Origin: JAPOXR01 sp964291445
Lineage (GTDB): Bacteria > Pseudomonadota > Alphaproteobacteria > Rhodobacterales > Rhodobacteraceae
NCBI GenBank assembly: GCA_964291445.2
Contig: OZ219864.1
Coordinates: 744,001 to 808,000 of the forward strand
DNA: 64,000 nucleotides
Direction of reading: 5' to 3'
Made by a program: the position numbers and the translations under genes. This document shows, piece after piece, positions 53,796 to 63,213 of this stretch (positions are counted from its first letter, which is position 1; every line of letters starts with the position of its first letter). The notes beneath the pieces were generated by a model. That model searched no databases. It was not told the origin of the DNA and was given only the letters and a program-made list of their open reading frames with translations.

Positions 53796-54851
53796 TCAGT
53801 GCCAACCAGCCAGGTTCTCGGTGATGATGTTCGTCAACATTTCCAGGTGACGCGGCGCGGCGTTCAGGCATGGCACATAGGTGAATTCCTCGCCGCCTTC
53901 CCGTTCGAATTCCTCCCGGATCTCGACATCAATCTCGTCAATGGTCTCGATGCAATCGGCAGCAAATCCGGGGGCGATGACGGCGACCCGTCTCCTGCCC
54001 TCTCTCGCCAGCCGAACCACTTCGCCGACGGTGGCCGGCCCGTGCCATTTTTCCTTGCCGAACTGCGACTGGAAGGCTGTAACAAATCGATCCTCCGGCC
54101 AGCCGAGACGCTCGCGCAGCTGCCTCGATGTCTTGCAGCAATGACAGTAATAGGGATCTCCTTCTGCCAGGAATCGTTCCGGAACCCCGTGGAAGGAAAC
54201 AACCAGCACCATGTCCTGGCCGGGGTCGGAACCTAGCGCCTCGGTGACCGATTGCGCCAGCGCATCGGTATAGGCCGGCCGGTTGTAATATGGCGGCACC
54301 GTCCGCAATTCCGGTTGCCATTTCACATGTTGCATGGCGCGGCCGAGCTCATCGGTCGCCGACGCCGTCGTAGTCGCCGAATATTGCGGATAGAGCGGGA
54401 AGAACAGGATGCGGCGACAGCCCAGATCCAGCATCTCTTCCAGTTGCGGGCGGACTGCCGGGTTGCCGTAACGCATGCAGAACCGTGTCACAATCCGGTC
54501 GCCGAAACTTGACTCGAGCCGGGCAGCCACACCGTCACACTGCTCCCGGGTCATCGTCAGCAACGGGCTCTCGTTCCGGCTCTCGTTCCAGATCCGCCGG
54601 TAGGCCCGGCCGGAGGTGAAAGGGCGCTTTGTCAGGATGACCAATTGCAGCAATGGCTGCCATTTCCATGCAGGATAGTCGATCACCCGTTGGTCGGAGA
54701 GGAACTGCCCGAGATAGCGGCGCATGGACCAGTAATCATGCCCGTCAGGTGTGCCGAGATTGGCAAGCAGCACGCCGGTCTTGTCTGGTGGAATCGAGGG
54801 GTGGCCCGGCGGAAGGCTGGATATTGCACTGGCGTTCTGCATGTCAGCCAC
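53796..54851 (-). CDS. hemH: Ferrochelatase
   Basis: 351 residues. VLLANLGTPDG near the N-terminus, FPLYPQYSATTTAS, the catalytic histidine in SFHGVPERF, a CHCC segment (YYCHCCKTSRQLR) as seen in [2Fe-2S]-type enzymes, and FQSQFGKEKW. It inserts iron into protoporphyrin IX; with hemJ at 21.3 kb it completes haem synthesis. The start lies within the last codons of the methyltransferase gene (8-base overlap). Confidence 0.94.
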   Translation of the reverse strand: MADMQNASAISSLPPGHPSIPPDKTGVLLANLGTPDGHDYWSMRRYLGQFLSDQRVIDYPAWKWQPLLQLVILTKRPFTSGRAYRRIWNESRNESPLLTMTREQCDGVAARLESSFGDRIVTRFCMRYGNPAVRPQLEEMLDLGCRRILFFPLYPQYSATTTASATDELGRAMQHVKWQPELRTVPPYYNRPAYTDALAQSVTEALGSDPGQDMVLVVSFHGVPERFLAEGDPYYCHCCKTSRQLRERLGWPEDRFVTAFQSQFGKEKWHGPATVGEVVRLAREGRRRVAVIAPGFAADCIETIDEIDVEIREEFEREGGEEFTYVPCLNAAPRHLEMLTNIITENLAGWH

Positions 54852-55710
54852 CAGTACGGTCCAGCCTGTCTGCCGGCAACCGGATTTCAGTCGCCGAAAG
54901 CGCGTCGGCCAGCCGGCTGGTGGCCGAGCCTGGCCGCAGCGGTTGCTGCTGTTTCGGTGACGGCGCCCAACCGGTCAGGAACATCAACTCGAAGGTCGCG
55001 GGAATTCGGCCGTCTGGAAGCGAGAACATCGATGAATAGATTTCGGCTGTCAGGTCAAATAGCCGACGCGGCGCCAGGTGGCCCGACCGGCCACAAAGCG
55101 CGTTGGTCTCCCCCATGGCGCGTAATTCATGCATCAGGTCAAATGCCGAACCGTATCTTGCCTGCACCGCCAGCCGGTCGGCAACCGGGAGCGAAAGACC
55201 TGCCCGTTGCAGCAGGCTGCCCAGGCTCCGCAGATCGCCCATCGGGATGATCCGCGGGCTGACGCCGCCGCATAATTCCGATTCAGCGGTCATGATGGCC
55301 GTGCGCAGTTCGGCAAGCGTCTCGCCGCCCGGGAGACAGGCAAGCAGCATCCCGTCCGGCTTCAACGCCCGCCTGCACTGGATCAGTTGGCCAACCGGAT
55401 CATTCGACCAGTGTAGTGACATCGCATGGATAACGAGGTCGAGGCCGCAATTGCCAAAATCCAAGACCGCGGCATCGGCGACGAATTCAGCATCGGGAAA
55501 TTCCTGGCACCAGAATTCCGGCCACCCGGCCACGACAGCAGCACGCGCGAACTCGCGGTTGATTTCGCCGAGCCGCTCCCTGGTTTCGTCTGCGGCAATC
55601 CGGTGAAGAAAATCCGCTGCGGCACGGGAGGCGCGGGCACGTGTTCGGTTGCGCCGAAGGGCTGTCCGGTCAATGAGCGGGGCCTGGCGGGCGGGGCTGT
55701 CTGTAGGCAT
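54844..55710 (-). CDS. SAM-dependent methyltransferase-like protein (BioC/NDUFAF5 type)
   Basis: 288 residues. The region LDFGNCGLDLVIHAMSLHWSNDPVG and LIQCRRALKPDGMLLACLPGG are typical of the class I methyltransferases grouped with BioC and the mitochondrial complex I assembly factor NDUFAF5, and the C-terminal part also matches. The usual glycine-rich SAM loop near the N-terminus is not obvious, so catalytic ability is uncertain. It is translated just before hemH. Its role is not defined by context. Confidence 0.78.
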   Translation of the reverse strand: MPTDSPARQAPLIDRTALRRNRTRARASRAAADFLHRIAADETRERLGEINREFARAAVVAGWPEFWCQEFPDAEFVADAAVLDFGNCGLDLVIHAMSLHWSNDPVGQLIQCRRALKPDGMLLACLPGGETLAELRTAIMTAESELCGGVSPRIIPMGDLRSLGSLLQRAGLSLPVADRLAVQARYGSAFDLMHELRAMGETNALCGRSGHLAPRRLFDLTAEIYSSMFSLPDGRIPATFELMFLTGWAPSPKQQQPLRPGSATSRLADALSATEIRLPADRLDRTGG

Positions 55711-55939
55711 GTTGAACCGTTACCTGCCGGCAAGCCGGGCTGTCTGAAGCACCGGGTCTGTCGTCGGAATCCGAGCCGAAATCCCGGATGCAACGGCCCT
55801 TCGGCGGCGTGTGTCTTCGACTTGCGACATCGGCAGTTTCCTGCGGCCGGGGCGAACAGTCGACTCCATTCGGGCGGGGGTGGTGTTTCCACCCGATCAT
55901 GGCTAATGTCAATCGGCAAGGGCAAACCGGAGTTGTGGA

Positions 55940-56941
55940 ATGTACATGGTTGGTGCCATCATTCTCAAGCGACTTGTGCTTGGCGTGGTGACACTTTTCG
56001 TGGTTTCCCTGTTGATATTCGGCTCGGTAAACATGCTGCCGGGCGACTTCGCCCAGGCAATTCTCGGACAGGGGGCGACACCGGAGGCAGTCGCGGCAAT
56101 CCGCGAGGATCTGGGGCTGAATGATCCGGCCTATATCCGTTATCTCGACTGGCTTGGCGGCATCATCACCGGGGATTTCGGAACCAGTTTTGCCCAGGCG
56201 AACTTCCTTGCCTATGGTGGAGAAAATGTCTCGCTTGGCGGCATCGGTTCGGTTGCCGACCAGGTGATCCCGAGATTCCGCAATACGCTGTTTCTGGCTG
56301 GCGTCTCGGCAGCCATCGCGGTTCCGTTGTCGCTGATCCTGGGCATCCTGGCAGCGCTGTTTGCCAATTCCCTCTATGACCGGGCAGTGAACATCTTCAC
56401 CCTGTCTTCGATTTCCTCGCCGGAGTTCTTTCTTGCCTATATCCTGATCCTGTTCCTGGCTGTTCTCAACCCGGTCTTTCCGTCATTGTCCAACGTGTTT
56501 GCCGACATGGCCTTTGGCGAGAAGCTGATCCGGACGATGTTGCCGGCCCTGACCCTGACCCTGGTGGTAACCGCCCACATGATGCGGATGACAAGGGCAG
56601 CGATCGTCAACCTGATGGCTTCGCCCTATATTGAAATGGCAAGGCTCAAGGGCATCAGCCCTCTCCGGATCATCGTGACCCATGCCCTGCCCAACGCCCT
56701 GGCCCCGATCATCAATGTGGTGGCGCTCAACCTTGCCTATTTGATCACCGGGGTGGTCGTGGTCGAGGTGGTGTTCGTCTATCCGGGAATCGGCCAGCTA
56801 TTCGTCGACAGTGTCAAGTTGCGGGATATCCCGGTCGTGCAGGCATGCTGCCTGATATTCGCCGCCGCCTATATCCTGCTCAACCTGACCGCGGATGTCA
56901 TGTCGATCCTGTCCAATCCGCGCTTGCGGCACCCGAAATAG
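55940..56941 (+). CDS. Peptide-type ABC transporter permease (DppB/OppB)
   Basis: 333 residues, six helices. LKRLVLGVVTLFVVSLLIFG at the N-terminus, a periplasmic loop (PAYIRYLDWLGGIITGDFG) and the EAA motif in EMARLKGISPLRIIVTHALPNA. It forms the inner-membrane pore with the next gene's product. An ATG six bases later is an alternative start. No binding-protein gene precedes it, which is unusual for this family. Confidence 0.92.
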   Translation: MYMVGAIILKRLVLGVVTLFVVSLLIFGSVNMLPGDFAQAILGQGATPEAVAAIREDLGLNDPAYIRYLDWLGGIITGDFGTSFAQANFLAYGGENVSLGGIGSVADQVIPRFRNTLFLAGVSAAIAVPLSLILGILAALFANSLYDRAVNIFTLSSISSPEFFLAYILILFLAVLNPVFPSLSNVFADMAFGEKLIRTMLPALTLTLVVTAHMMRMTRAAIVNLMASPYIEMARLKGISPLRIIVTHALPNALAPIINVVALNLAYLITGVVVVEVVFVYPGIGQLFVDSVKLRDIPVVQACCLIFAAAYILLNLTADVMSILSNPRLRHPK

Positions 56942-56948
56942 GCAGGAA

Positions 56949-58130
56949 ATGGGAATTCTGATCACACTGATCTGGATCGCCGGAATATTCGCCGGCGGCT
57001 TCGTCTTCCGCCTCGCCGGCCAGAAGATGAATTTCGGCAATGAACGGTTGCGGGTCTATTTCCGCGACATGTCATACCTGGTCGCGGTCGGATTTGTCCT
57101 CGGAATGGCCGCTGTCTACTGGGCGATCGATCTCTATTTCATCCGCGAGGCCAAGTTCTTCCAGTGGGCCGCACAGGGTATCATCTTTTTTGCCGTGCTC
57201 GGCTACCTGTTTCGCCTGGCCGGCCGACATGTCGGCACAGCCGGCTCGAAGAAGCTGTTCCGGCAGATGCCGGTGACCGCGGCATTCGGGATCCTGGTCA
57301 TCCTGTTCTACGTGTTCGTGGCCATTTTTGCCGATTTCCTGGCACCCTACGGCCAGGACGAGATTTTCGAGCGCATCAACGTGTTGCCCGGCGGTGACGA
57401 ATCCCTGGGCGGCGATCCGAGATTCCTGCTCGGGACAGACCAACTCGGCCGCGACCTCATGTCCCGTCTCATCTACGGAGCCCAGAACACGGTCGGCATT
57501 GCATTTGTCACCACATGCCTGGCCTTCTTCATCGGCGGCAGTTGCGGTTTCCTGGCTGCCACGCTGGGCGGATGGTTCGACCAACTCGCTTCGAGAACCG
57601 TCGATGCGCTGATGGCCATTCCGCAGCTGATCTTCGCCCTGTTGCTGATGACAATTGCCACGGCCTGGGCCGGTTCGAACAAGACCCTGGTCATGGTCTA
57701 CATGGTGGTGATCATTGCCGTGCTCGACAGCACGCGCGTCTACAGGCTGTCGAGGGCGGTCGGGCAGAATATCGTGGTGATGGACTATATCGAGGCCGCC
57801 AAGCTGCGCGGCGAGAATCTCGGCTACCTGATATTCCGGGAGATCCTGCCCAACGCTACCGCACCATTGCTGGCCGAATTCGGATTACGATTCTGTTTCG
57901 TGTTCCTGACCATCGCCGCGCTGTCATTCCTGGGCATAGGAATTCAGCCGCCGCTTGCCGATTGGGGAACGATGGTTCGGGACCTCTCCCAGTTCATCAA
58001 TTTTGCCGCCTTCAGCCCGCTGACTGCCGCCCTGCCCCTGCTGGCCGCAGGCGCCATTGCACTGCTGACAGTCGGCGTGAACTTCGTTGTTGACTGGATG
58101 CTCCACAAGACCTCCGGGCTGAAGGACTGA
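56949..58130 (+). CDS. Peptide-type ABC transporter permease (DppC/OppC) with N-terminal extension
   Basis: 393 residues, about 100 more than usual. Residues 1-105 add about three hydrophobic helices (LITLIWIAGIFAGGFVFRLA, then LVAVGFVLGMAAVYWAIDLY) before the normal DppC start (TAAFGILVILFYVFVAIFA). The EAA loop reads EAAKLRGENLGYLIFREILPN. It pairs with the DppB-type gene seven bases upstream. The extension may hold a regulatory or partner-binding role. An ATG seven bases after the dppB stop with a close AGGAA is the start. Confidence 0.9.
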   Translation: MGILITLIWIAGIFAGGFVFRLAGQKMNFGNERLRVYFRDMSYLVAVGFVLGMAAVYWAIDLYFIREAKFFQWAAQGIIFFAVLGYLFRLAGRHVGTAGSKKLFRQMPVTAAFGILVILFYVFVAIFADFLAPYGQDEIFERINVLPGGDESLGGDPRFLLGTDQLGRDLMSRLIYGAQNTVGIAFVTTCLAFFIGGSCGFLAATLGGWFDQLASRTVDALMAIPQLIFALLLMTIATAWAGSNKTLVMVYMVVIIAVLDSTRVYRLSRAVGQNIVVMDYIEAAKLRGENLGYLIFREILPNATAPLLAEFGLRFCFVFLTIAALSFLGIGIQPPLADWGTMVRDLSQFINFAAFSPLTAALPLLAAGAIALLTVGVNFVVDWMLHKTSGLKD

Positions 58131-58135
58131 ACAAG

Positions 58136-59788
58136 ATGGGAGAGGCCGACAACCTGGTCAGAATTCGCGATCTCAAGATTGAGGGAAGGACCGACGAGAC
58201 CTGGATCCAGATCGTGAACGGCGTCAATCTCGACCTGGCCGCTGGCGAGGTACTCGGGTTGATCGGCGAATCCGGTGCCGGCAAGTCGACCATCGGCCTG
58301 GCGGCGATGGGGTTTACCAGGGATGGCTGCCGGATCAGCGACGGCTCCGTCGAGTTTGACGGCATTGACCTCGTCAACGCCGATGCGGCAACCAAGCGGT
58401 CGCTTCTTGGAAAGCGGATTGCCTATGTCGCCCAGTCGGCGGCGGCCAGCTTCAATCCCGCGCACAGGATTGTCGACCAGCATACCGAGGCGCCAATGCA
58501 GCACCGGGTCATGTCGAGGCAGGACTCCCAGGAGGATGCCTTCGAACTCTATCGCCGCTTGCGCCTGCCCGATCCGGGCCAGATTGGCTTCAGATATCCG
58601 CACCAGGTGTCGGGTGGGCAGTTGCAGCGGGCGATGACGGCGATGGCCATGTCCTGCCGCCCGGATCTGATCATTTTTGACGAGCCGACGACAGCGCTCG
58701 ATGTCACGACGCAGATCGAGGTGCTGGCGGCGATCCGCGACATCGTCGAACAATTCAATACCGCGGCGATCTACATCACCCACGATCTTGCAGTGGTGGC
58801 GCAGATGGCCGACAAGATCAAGGTATTGCTCAAGGGCGATGAGGTGGAGGAATCCGACACCCGCACCATGCTCAGCGACCCGAAGGAAGACTACACCAAG
58901 TCGCTTTGGGCGGTCCGGAGTTTCGAGCGGCAGCAAAAGCCGCTCGCCGAGCGGCAGTCGGTCCCCGTGGTCGAGGTCAGGAATGTCACCGCCGCCTATG
59001 GCAAGGTACCGGTTCTCCACGATGTCAGCTTCAGTATTCACCCGGGTCGGACTGTCGCCGTGGTCGGCGAGTCAGGCTCCGGCAAGTCAACGGTTGCCCG
59101 GTGCATAACCGGGTTGCTGACACCATCCGAGGGCCAGATTCTTTTCGACGGCAATGACCTGCCTGCCAATTATCGCCGCCGCAACAAGGACCAGCTGCGC
59201 CAGGCGCAGATGATCTACCAGATGGCGGATACCGCACTCAATCCGAGAAAGAAGATCTCGGAAATCCTGGGACGGCCGGTCGAGTTCTATCTTGGCAAGC
59301 GCGGGGCGGAGAAGCGACAGAAGGTCAGGGATCTGCTGGAACAGATCGAAATGGATCCGGATCTCTATGTCGACCGGCTTCCCGGCGAATTGTCAGGTGG
59401 GCAGAAGCAGCGGATCGGGATTGCCAGGGCAATGGCGGCGGAGCCGAAATTCATCATTTGCGACGAGGTCACCTCGGCGCTTGACCAGCTGGTGGCCGAG
59501 GGAATTCTCAAGCTGCTGGCCCGGCTGCAGGACACGCTTGACCTGTCCTACATGTTCATCACCCATGATCTGGCCACGGTCCGCGCCATCGCCGACGAGG
59601 TGGTGGTCATGAAGGAAGGCCGGGTCGTCGAGGCCGGCCCGAAGGACGTGATGTTCACCCCGCCGCACCATGCCTATACCGACCTTCTGCTCAGCTCGGT
59701 GCCGGAGATGGATCCGGACTGGCTCGACCAGCTGCTGGAGCAGCGCGGGGTCGACAATGTCGGCGAGGCATCCAGCTCCAGGATCTGA
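58136..59788 (+). CDS. Fused double ATPase of a peptide-type ABC transporter (DppD-DppF)
   Basis: 550 residues with two complete ATPase halves. The first: ESGAGKST, VSGGQLQRAMTAMAM, LIIFDEPTTALD. The second, from about residue 280: ESGSGKST, LSGGQKQRIGIARAM, FIICDEVTSALD. The second half's Q-loop is MIYQMADTALNPRKK, a variant of the common FQNPYSSLNPR. A single chain replaces the usual DppD and DppF. The stop is followed by direct repeats. The substrate is unknown because no binding protein is encoded in the operon. Confidence 0.93.
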   Translation: MGEADNLVRIRDLKIEGRTDETWIQIVNGVNLDLAAGEVLGLIGESGAGKSTIGLAAMGFTRDGCRISDGSVEFDGIDLVNADAATKRSLLGKRIAYVAQSAAASFNPAHRIVDQHTEAPMQHRVMSRQDSQEDAFELYRRLRLPDPGQIGFRYPHQVSGGQLQRAMTAMAMSCRPDLIIFDEPTTALDVTTQIEVLAAIRDIVEQFNTAAIYITHDLAVVAQMADKIKVLLKGDEVEESDTRTMLSDPKEDYTKSLWAVRSFERQQKPLAERQSVPVVEVRNVTAAYGKVPVLHDVSFSIHPGRTVAVVGESGSGKSTVARCITGLLTPSEGQILFDGNDLPANYRRRNKDQLRQAQMIYQMADTALNPRKKISEILGRPVEFYLGKRGAEKRQKVRDLLEQIEMDPDLYVDRLPGELSGGQKQRIGIARAMAAEPKFIICDEVTSALDQLVAEGILKLLARLQDTLDLSYMFITHDLATVRAIADEVVVMKEGRVVEAGPKDVMFTPPHHAYTDLLLSSVPEMDPDWLDQLLEQRGVDNVGEASSSRI

Positions 59789-59800
59789 CACCCCGAACCA

Positions 59801-60237
59801 GGATCTGACCATCCGGTGAAGCCGGCCGACCAAGGGACAACCCGACATTGCTGTTTTCGTCGTCAGCCCTTCCTGCCGGAGGGCGAGGGCCACCAGGCTG
59901 TCTCCGCCACACTTGACCACGAGTGCTGATCCGCCAACTTTCAATGTCCCGCCGAAGACATCCGCCGCCCTTCCTCGCGAACCGCCTTCGTTACTGTCGA
60001 CGAGCGTGCCAACCGGGAGGCATCCCTTGGCGGCGGCGACCTGCTGCTCCACCGCCCCGCATCCAGATTGTTTTTGGATTCCCATCGTGATTGTCGCTCT
60101 GTACCCCGTCGAGCACGCCAGGCCCAAGCATGCCAAGACCTGCCTCTCGTATGACCGCACCGGTGCGCCAGCGTTGGCCGGTGTCGGGAGATGAGCCGGG
60201 GTTTGCGGTGCTTAAGCGGACATCGGATCTGACCATC
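59801..60237. mobile_element. Eroded IS-like segment flanked by 13-bp direct repeats
   Basis: GGATCTGACCATC occurs at 59801-59813 and 60225-60237. Between them the minus strand reads EQQVAAAKGCLPVGTLVDSN and LRQEGLTTKTAMSG, resembling the middle of IS5-family transposases (INRQLAARGLxxxGTLVDAT, then an IRxAxxTTAK-like segment), but shorter and damaged. No terminal inverted repeats were found. A related CCAGGATCTGAC is also duplicated at 59778-59789 and 59799-59810, at the end of the ATPase gene. Confidence 0.4.
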
Positions 60238-60719
60238 GGACGTCAGCGTGCTTGATAGTTTCACAGCCACGCATAGATTGCCTTTGACACCCCCTGCGGT
60301 TTCGACCGCGGGGCGCGGGGCCTCTTCGGAGGATCCTGCTTTTTCAGGCCGGGTCAGATGCGCACATTTGTCTATGTCGACGGGTTCCTGCTCCGTATCC
60401 GGAGCCTTGGTTAGCTTTGGAACACTCTGTCAACCCTGCCAGGCGAAGCCAGGACTCGGACCCCGACCCGGCCATGTTTTCCGGGTGCACGAAAATCCGC
60501 AGCATATCTGCATCAATTTCGCCGGATCACCTGGAACCGGCGATCACCGCCGGATGGGGCACGAAATAGCCGTGCAAATGCATTGCACTGGGAAACCTGC
60601 ACCTTGCCACCTGGAGATCGCTCCCACCGGTACAGTTCGCAAGCACTCCAGAGCCGGTCGCTCGAAATGCGTTACACGCCGATTGATGGTTTCGGCCTGA
60701 TGTTCTCCCGGCGGGTTCC
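60238..60719. other. Non-coding stretch between the IS-like remnant and the DGQHR gene
   Basis: No intact gene. A short hairpin, GCGGT-TTCG-ACCGC flanked by C and G runs, lies at about 60290-60312. The stretch also holds a small NYN-like fragment (separate entry). It follows the truncated end of the DGQHR gene, so a recombination scar here is likely. Confidence 0.35.
60358..60417 (+). pseudogene. N-terminal fragment resembling a NYN-domain gene
   Basis: MRTFVYVDGF is the usual beginning of LabA-like NYN nucleases (normally MRTIVYVDGFNLYYG). A stop follows after 18 codons and no further domain is recognisable. It may be a remnant of a second NYN gene. The match is short, so this is a weak call. 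Confidence 0.35.
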
Positions 60720-61547
60720 CTACCTTCGCTGAACATTGGCACGCTCGTCGACATCGACAAGCATTTGCCGAAGCCGCCGCCGTCCCTCCGACTCGCTTTC
60801 GTTCCTGCGTATTGCCGGCATGACCTCTATCCCGATTTGCTCGCACATGAGACGCTGAAGCCGCTTATGCGCTTCAGCATTGTCCTCGCCGGTTTGCATG
60901 ATGATGTCGTCTCTTGACAGCCCGCCGGCGGATTTCACTCTGCCCTGCTCGTCTCGGGCGGGCAATTGGCCGGTCTGGATGAGGTCGCGCAAGCCGCGAA
61001 TTGCCATTACCCTGTGTTGCCCATCCAGGGCGAAGAAGCTCGTGCTGGAATCGTCGAGTTCCCAGCACAAGCCGGTTGTGTCGAGGCTGGTGAGGGTCAG
61101 GCTGTCGGACATTGCGCGTCTGTCTTCACCCCATTTCTCGCTCCTCTCATCATTGACCCATCCCTGGTAGCCAACCAGGAGGAGTGCAGGAAATTTGCGG
61201 TGCCGACGGCTTGCCAAATAGGCCGTCATGTCGCTTTGGCGAGTCCAGTCCGGAATGCGTTGCCGGCCTTCCTCCCGGTCGATGGAGAATGGCGGGCCGC
61301 CTCCAGAGCCTTCCTCGTCTTTCCTGAAGACAGGGAGATCATTGGCAAACCCGACCTTTTCAGCCACCCAGCCAAGAGTGACCGAAGCCAGGTATGACTG
61401 GACTTCGCCCATATTGACCTGGAAGACCAGGTGATGGCGCGCCATGGTCTGACGGTCGTCGAGAAGGCGTGCGAGAACCAGTTTTTCCTTCCTTCGGTAG
61501 GCGTCAAACTCCTGAATCTCATCGAGTCCTTCAATTCTTTCCGACAT
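60720..61547 (-). CDS. DGQHR-domain protein (DndB-like), C-terminally truncated
   Basis: 275 residues from the ATG at 61547 with AGGAG upstream. FFALDGQHRVMAIRGL near residue 190 is the hallmark of DGQHR proteins, which include DndB, the regulator of DNA phosphorothioation, and DpdB of the deazaguanine system. FQVNMGEVQSYLASVTLGW also fits. Full-length members run to about 350 residues or more, continuing after the QMLVDVDE segment where this one soon stops. It lies 144 bases after an SBD-HNH nuclease gene. Function may be lost. Confidence 0.72.
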   Translation of the reverse strand: MSERIEGLDEIQEFDAYRRKEKLVLARLLDDRQTMARHHLVFQVNMGEVQSYLASVTLGWVAEKVGFANDLPVFRKDEEGSGGGPPFSIDREEGRQRIPDWTRQSDMTAYLASRRHRKFPALLLVGYQGWVNDERSEKWGEDRRAMSDSLTLTSLDTTGLCWELDDSSTSFFALDGQHRVMAIRGLRDLIQTGQLPARDEQGRVKSAGGLSRDDIIMQTGEDNAEAHKRLQRLMCEQIGIEVMPAIRRNESESEGRRRLRQMLVDVDERANVQRR

Positions 61548-61691
61548 TCTCTTCTCCTCGATACGCCTTGCAATCCGGCCTGGCGTTGAAGCACGGCCGG
61601 GCCCTGCCGCCATGATCCAGCCGCCCCGTTTCAGCCGAGACCGCGGGTTCCGTTCCGGCCAACGTCAAAATCATACCAGCGCCTTTTCCCG

Positions 61692-62645
61692 CTACCTGGA
61701 TTTTCGGGCGGGCTCCAGGAATGTGTGCCTCCTGTGCCAGGCAAGATTGTTCTCCGCCGGCCTGTCCTCCGAACTGCGCGGATCCCTGATCTTCTGTCCG
61801 TGAAAGTCGGTCAGCCACTCAAGGCGAGACAATCCCTCAAGTTGCTGGCTGCAGGAGATCGTTCGCCTGTCGTCCTGAATCGTGAATGCGCCTCGGTCAA
61901 ATGCATTGTGATGGATCGCGCAAAGCGAGAATCCGTTCGGCACCACGTCCGGACCATTGGCGTAGAGTGCCCGGATGTGCGCAGCCTCAAGGCCAGCCGA
62001 CTCACCCCCGATGCGAACATCATACCCGCAAACGCAGCATCGGTACTCGTAGGCCTCCAGGACAATCCCGCGGAATTTTGCGACCCGCTTGCGCCTCCTG
62101 GTGTCGACCATGATCCACGACGTGGGAAGCCCTACCGCGTCGAGGATCTCCTGATGACGATTAGGTGGGAAATTCGCGTCAAGAAGCTGTGCGGCGAGAA
62201 CATCGATGTTCTGCGGATCGGACTCCAGGATCTCCAGGACATCATCGGTAAACTCGCCATGTGCGTTGTGCTTCTTCAGGTCGCCCCGAAATGCGTCACC
62301 ACTGGTCGTCATGCGGATCTGTCCGTCCGAATTGACCTTCCAGATGTTGTCGTTTTGCAACCTCCAGAAAGGCTGCTCCGGCTTGGGCGCAGAGCGTCCC
62401 GGCAAGAATTTCCTGACCAATTTGGTCAATTGTGAGTTTACGTCATCAAACGAAAGATTTTCCTTCCCTCGGCTCAGCCTGCCGAGCGCCAGCAACACGA
62501 CCAGCGGCTTCAAGGGAGCAGGGTGACCACTCTTGGTCCACAACCGAATCCCGTCAAATTTATGCAGCAGCGAATCCAAGTCGCTAACCTGCTCGATCTG
62601 GCGGTCCGATTGATCAGGGCGAAATGTTATTCTGTCTGCTTCCAT
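61692..62645 (-). CDS. HNH endonuclease with sulfur-binding-like domain (McrA type)
   Basis: 317 residues from the ATG at 62645 with AGGG upstream. The C-terminal HNH domain shows CCVCGYDVRIGGESAGLEAA followed by HI, then GPDVVPNGFSLCAIHHNAFD. The N-terminal half (PLKPLVVLLALGRLSRG and PFWRLQNDNIWKV) resembles the sulfur-binding domain (SBD) of ScoMcrA/SprMcrA, which recognises phosphorothioate DNA. This would make it a type IV enzyme against phosphorothioated foreign DNA. The link to the adjacent DndB-like gene supports a phosphorothioation theme. SBD assignment is by motif memory, not alignment. Confidence 0.78.
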   Translation of the reverse strand: MEADRITFRPDQSDRQIEQVSDLDSLLHKFDGIRLWTKSGHPAPLKPLVVLLALGRLSRGKENLSFDDVNSQLTKLVRKFLPGRSAPKPEQPFWRLQNDNIWKVNSDGQIRMTTSGDAFRGDLKKHNAHGEFTDDVLEILESDPQNIDVLAAQLLDANFPPNRHQEILDAVGLPTSWIMVDTRRRKRVAKFRGIVLEAYEYRCCVCGYDVRIGGESAGLEAAHIRALYANGPDVVPNGFSLCAIHHNAFDRGAFTIQDDRRTISCSQQLEGLSRLEWLTDFHGQKIRDPRSSEDRPAENNLAWHRRHTFLEPARKSR

Positions 62646-62899
62646 GGCGCTCGCCCTGACAACTTTCAATCCACCAGCAATCTGTCAAGAAGCGGGGCCA
62701 TGATTTCGCGCGTCCTGCCATTGAAGGACATGACGGGCGGCGGGGCCAGCAAGCCGCAATCGCCAGTCATCCAACAGTGCTGCCTGAATTCGTTCCAGGA
62801 CCTGCAGGATCGTGAGCAGCTCGAGGATGCCGGCCTTCAGTAGGGTCTGAAGGAGCTGAAACTGGCAACTTAGTAACACATATGGCACCATAATGCCCG

Positions 62900-63213
62900 A
62901 TGTCTGAAGTCGTCGTCTATGAAACAGAGGAGCGCCGCTCGATGAGTGGTTCAACGCGTTTGACACCCAGGCGGCGCTCAAGGTGATGACCGCGATTGCC
63001 AGGGTCGAGAACGGCAACCCAGGAGACGTGAAGGCTGTTGGGCAGGGGGTCTCCTAGCGGCGGATCACCTTCGGACCCGGCTACCGCCGCTGTTTCGGTC
63101 AGGACGGCCAGAAGCTCGTTGTCCTTCTGACGGGTGGAACAAGGAAGCGACAGTCCAAGGACATCGAGCAGGCCCAAGCCTATTGGGTGGACCATAAAAG
63201 GCGGAGGCTAGAT
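62900..63213 (+). pseudogene. Addiction module killer toxin (HigB/RelE-like), inactivated
   Basis: MSEVVVYETEER starts in one frame; near 62940 the toxin continues in another (PLDEWFNAFDTQAALKVMTA, then ARVENGNPGDVKAVGQGVS). A TAG at 63055-63057 interrupts it before RRITFGPGYRRCFGQDGQ and KDIEQAQAYWVDHKRRR. So there is at least one frameshift and one nonsense change. Past that TAG the frame runs on into the antidote gene, whereas a TAG at 63209-63211 in another frame may be the original stop. Confidence 0.7.
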
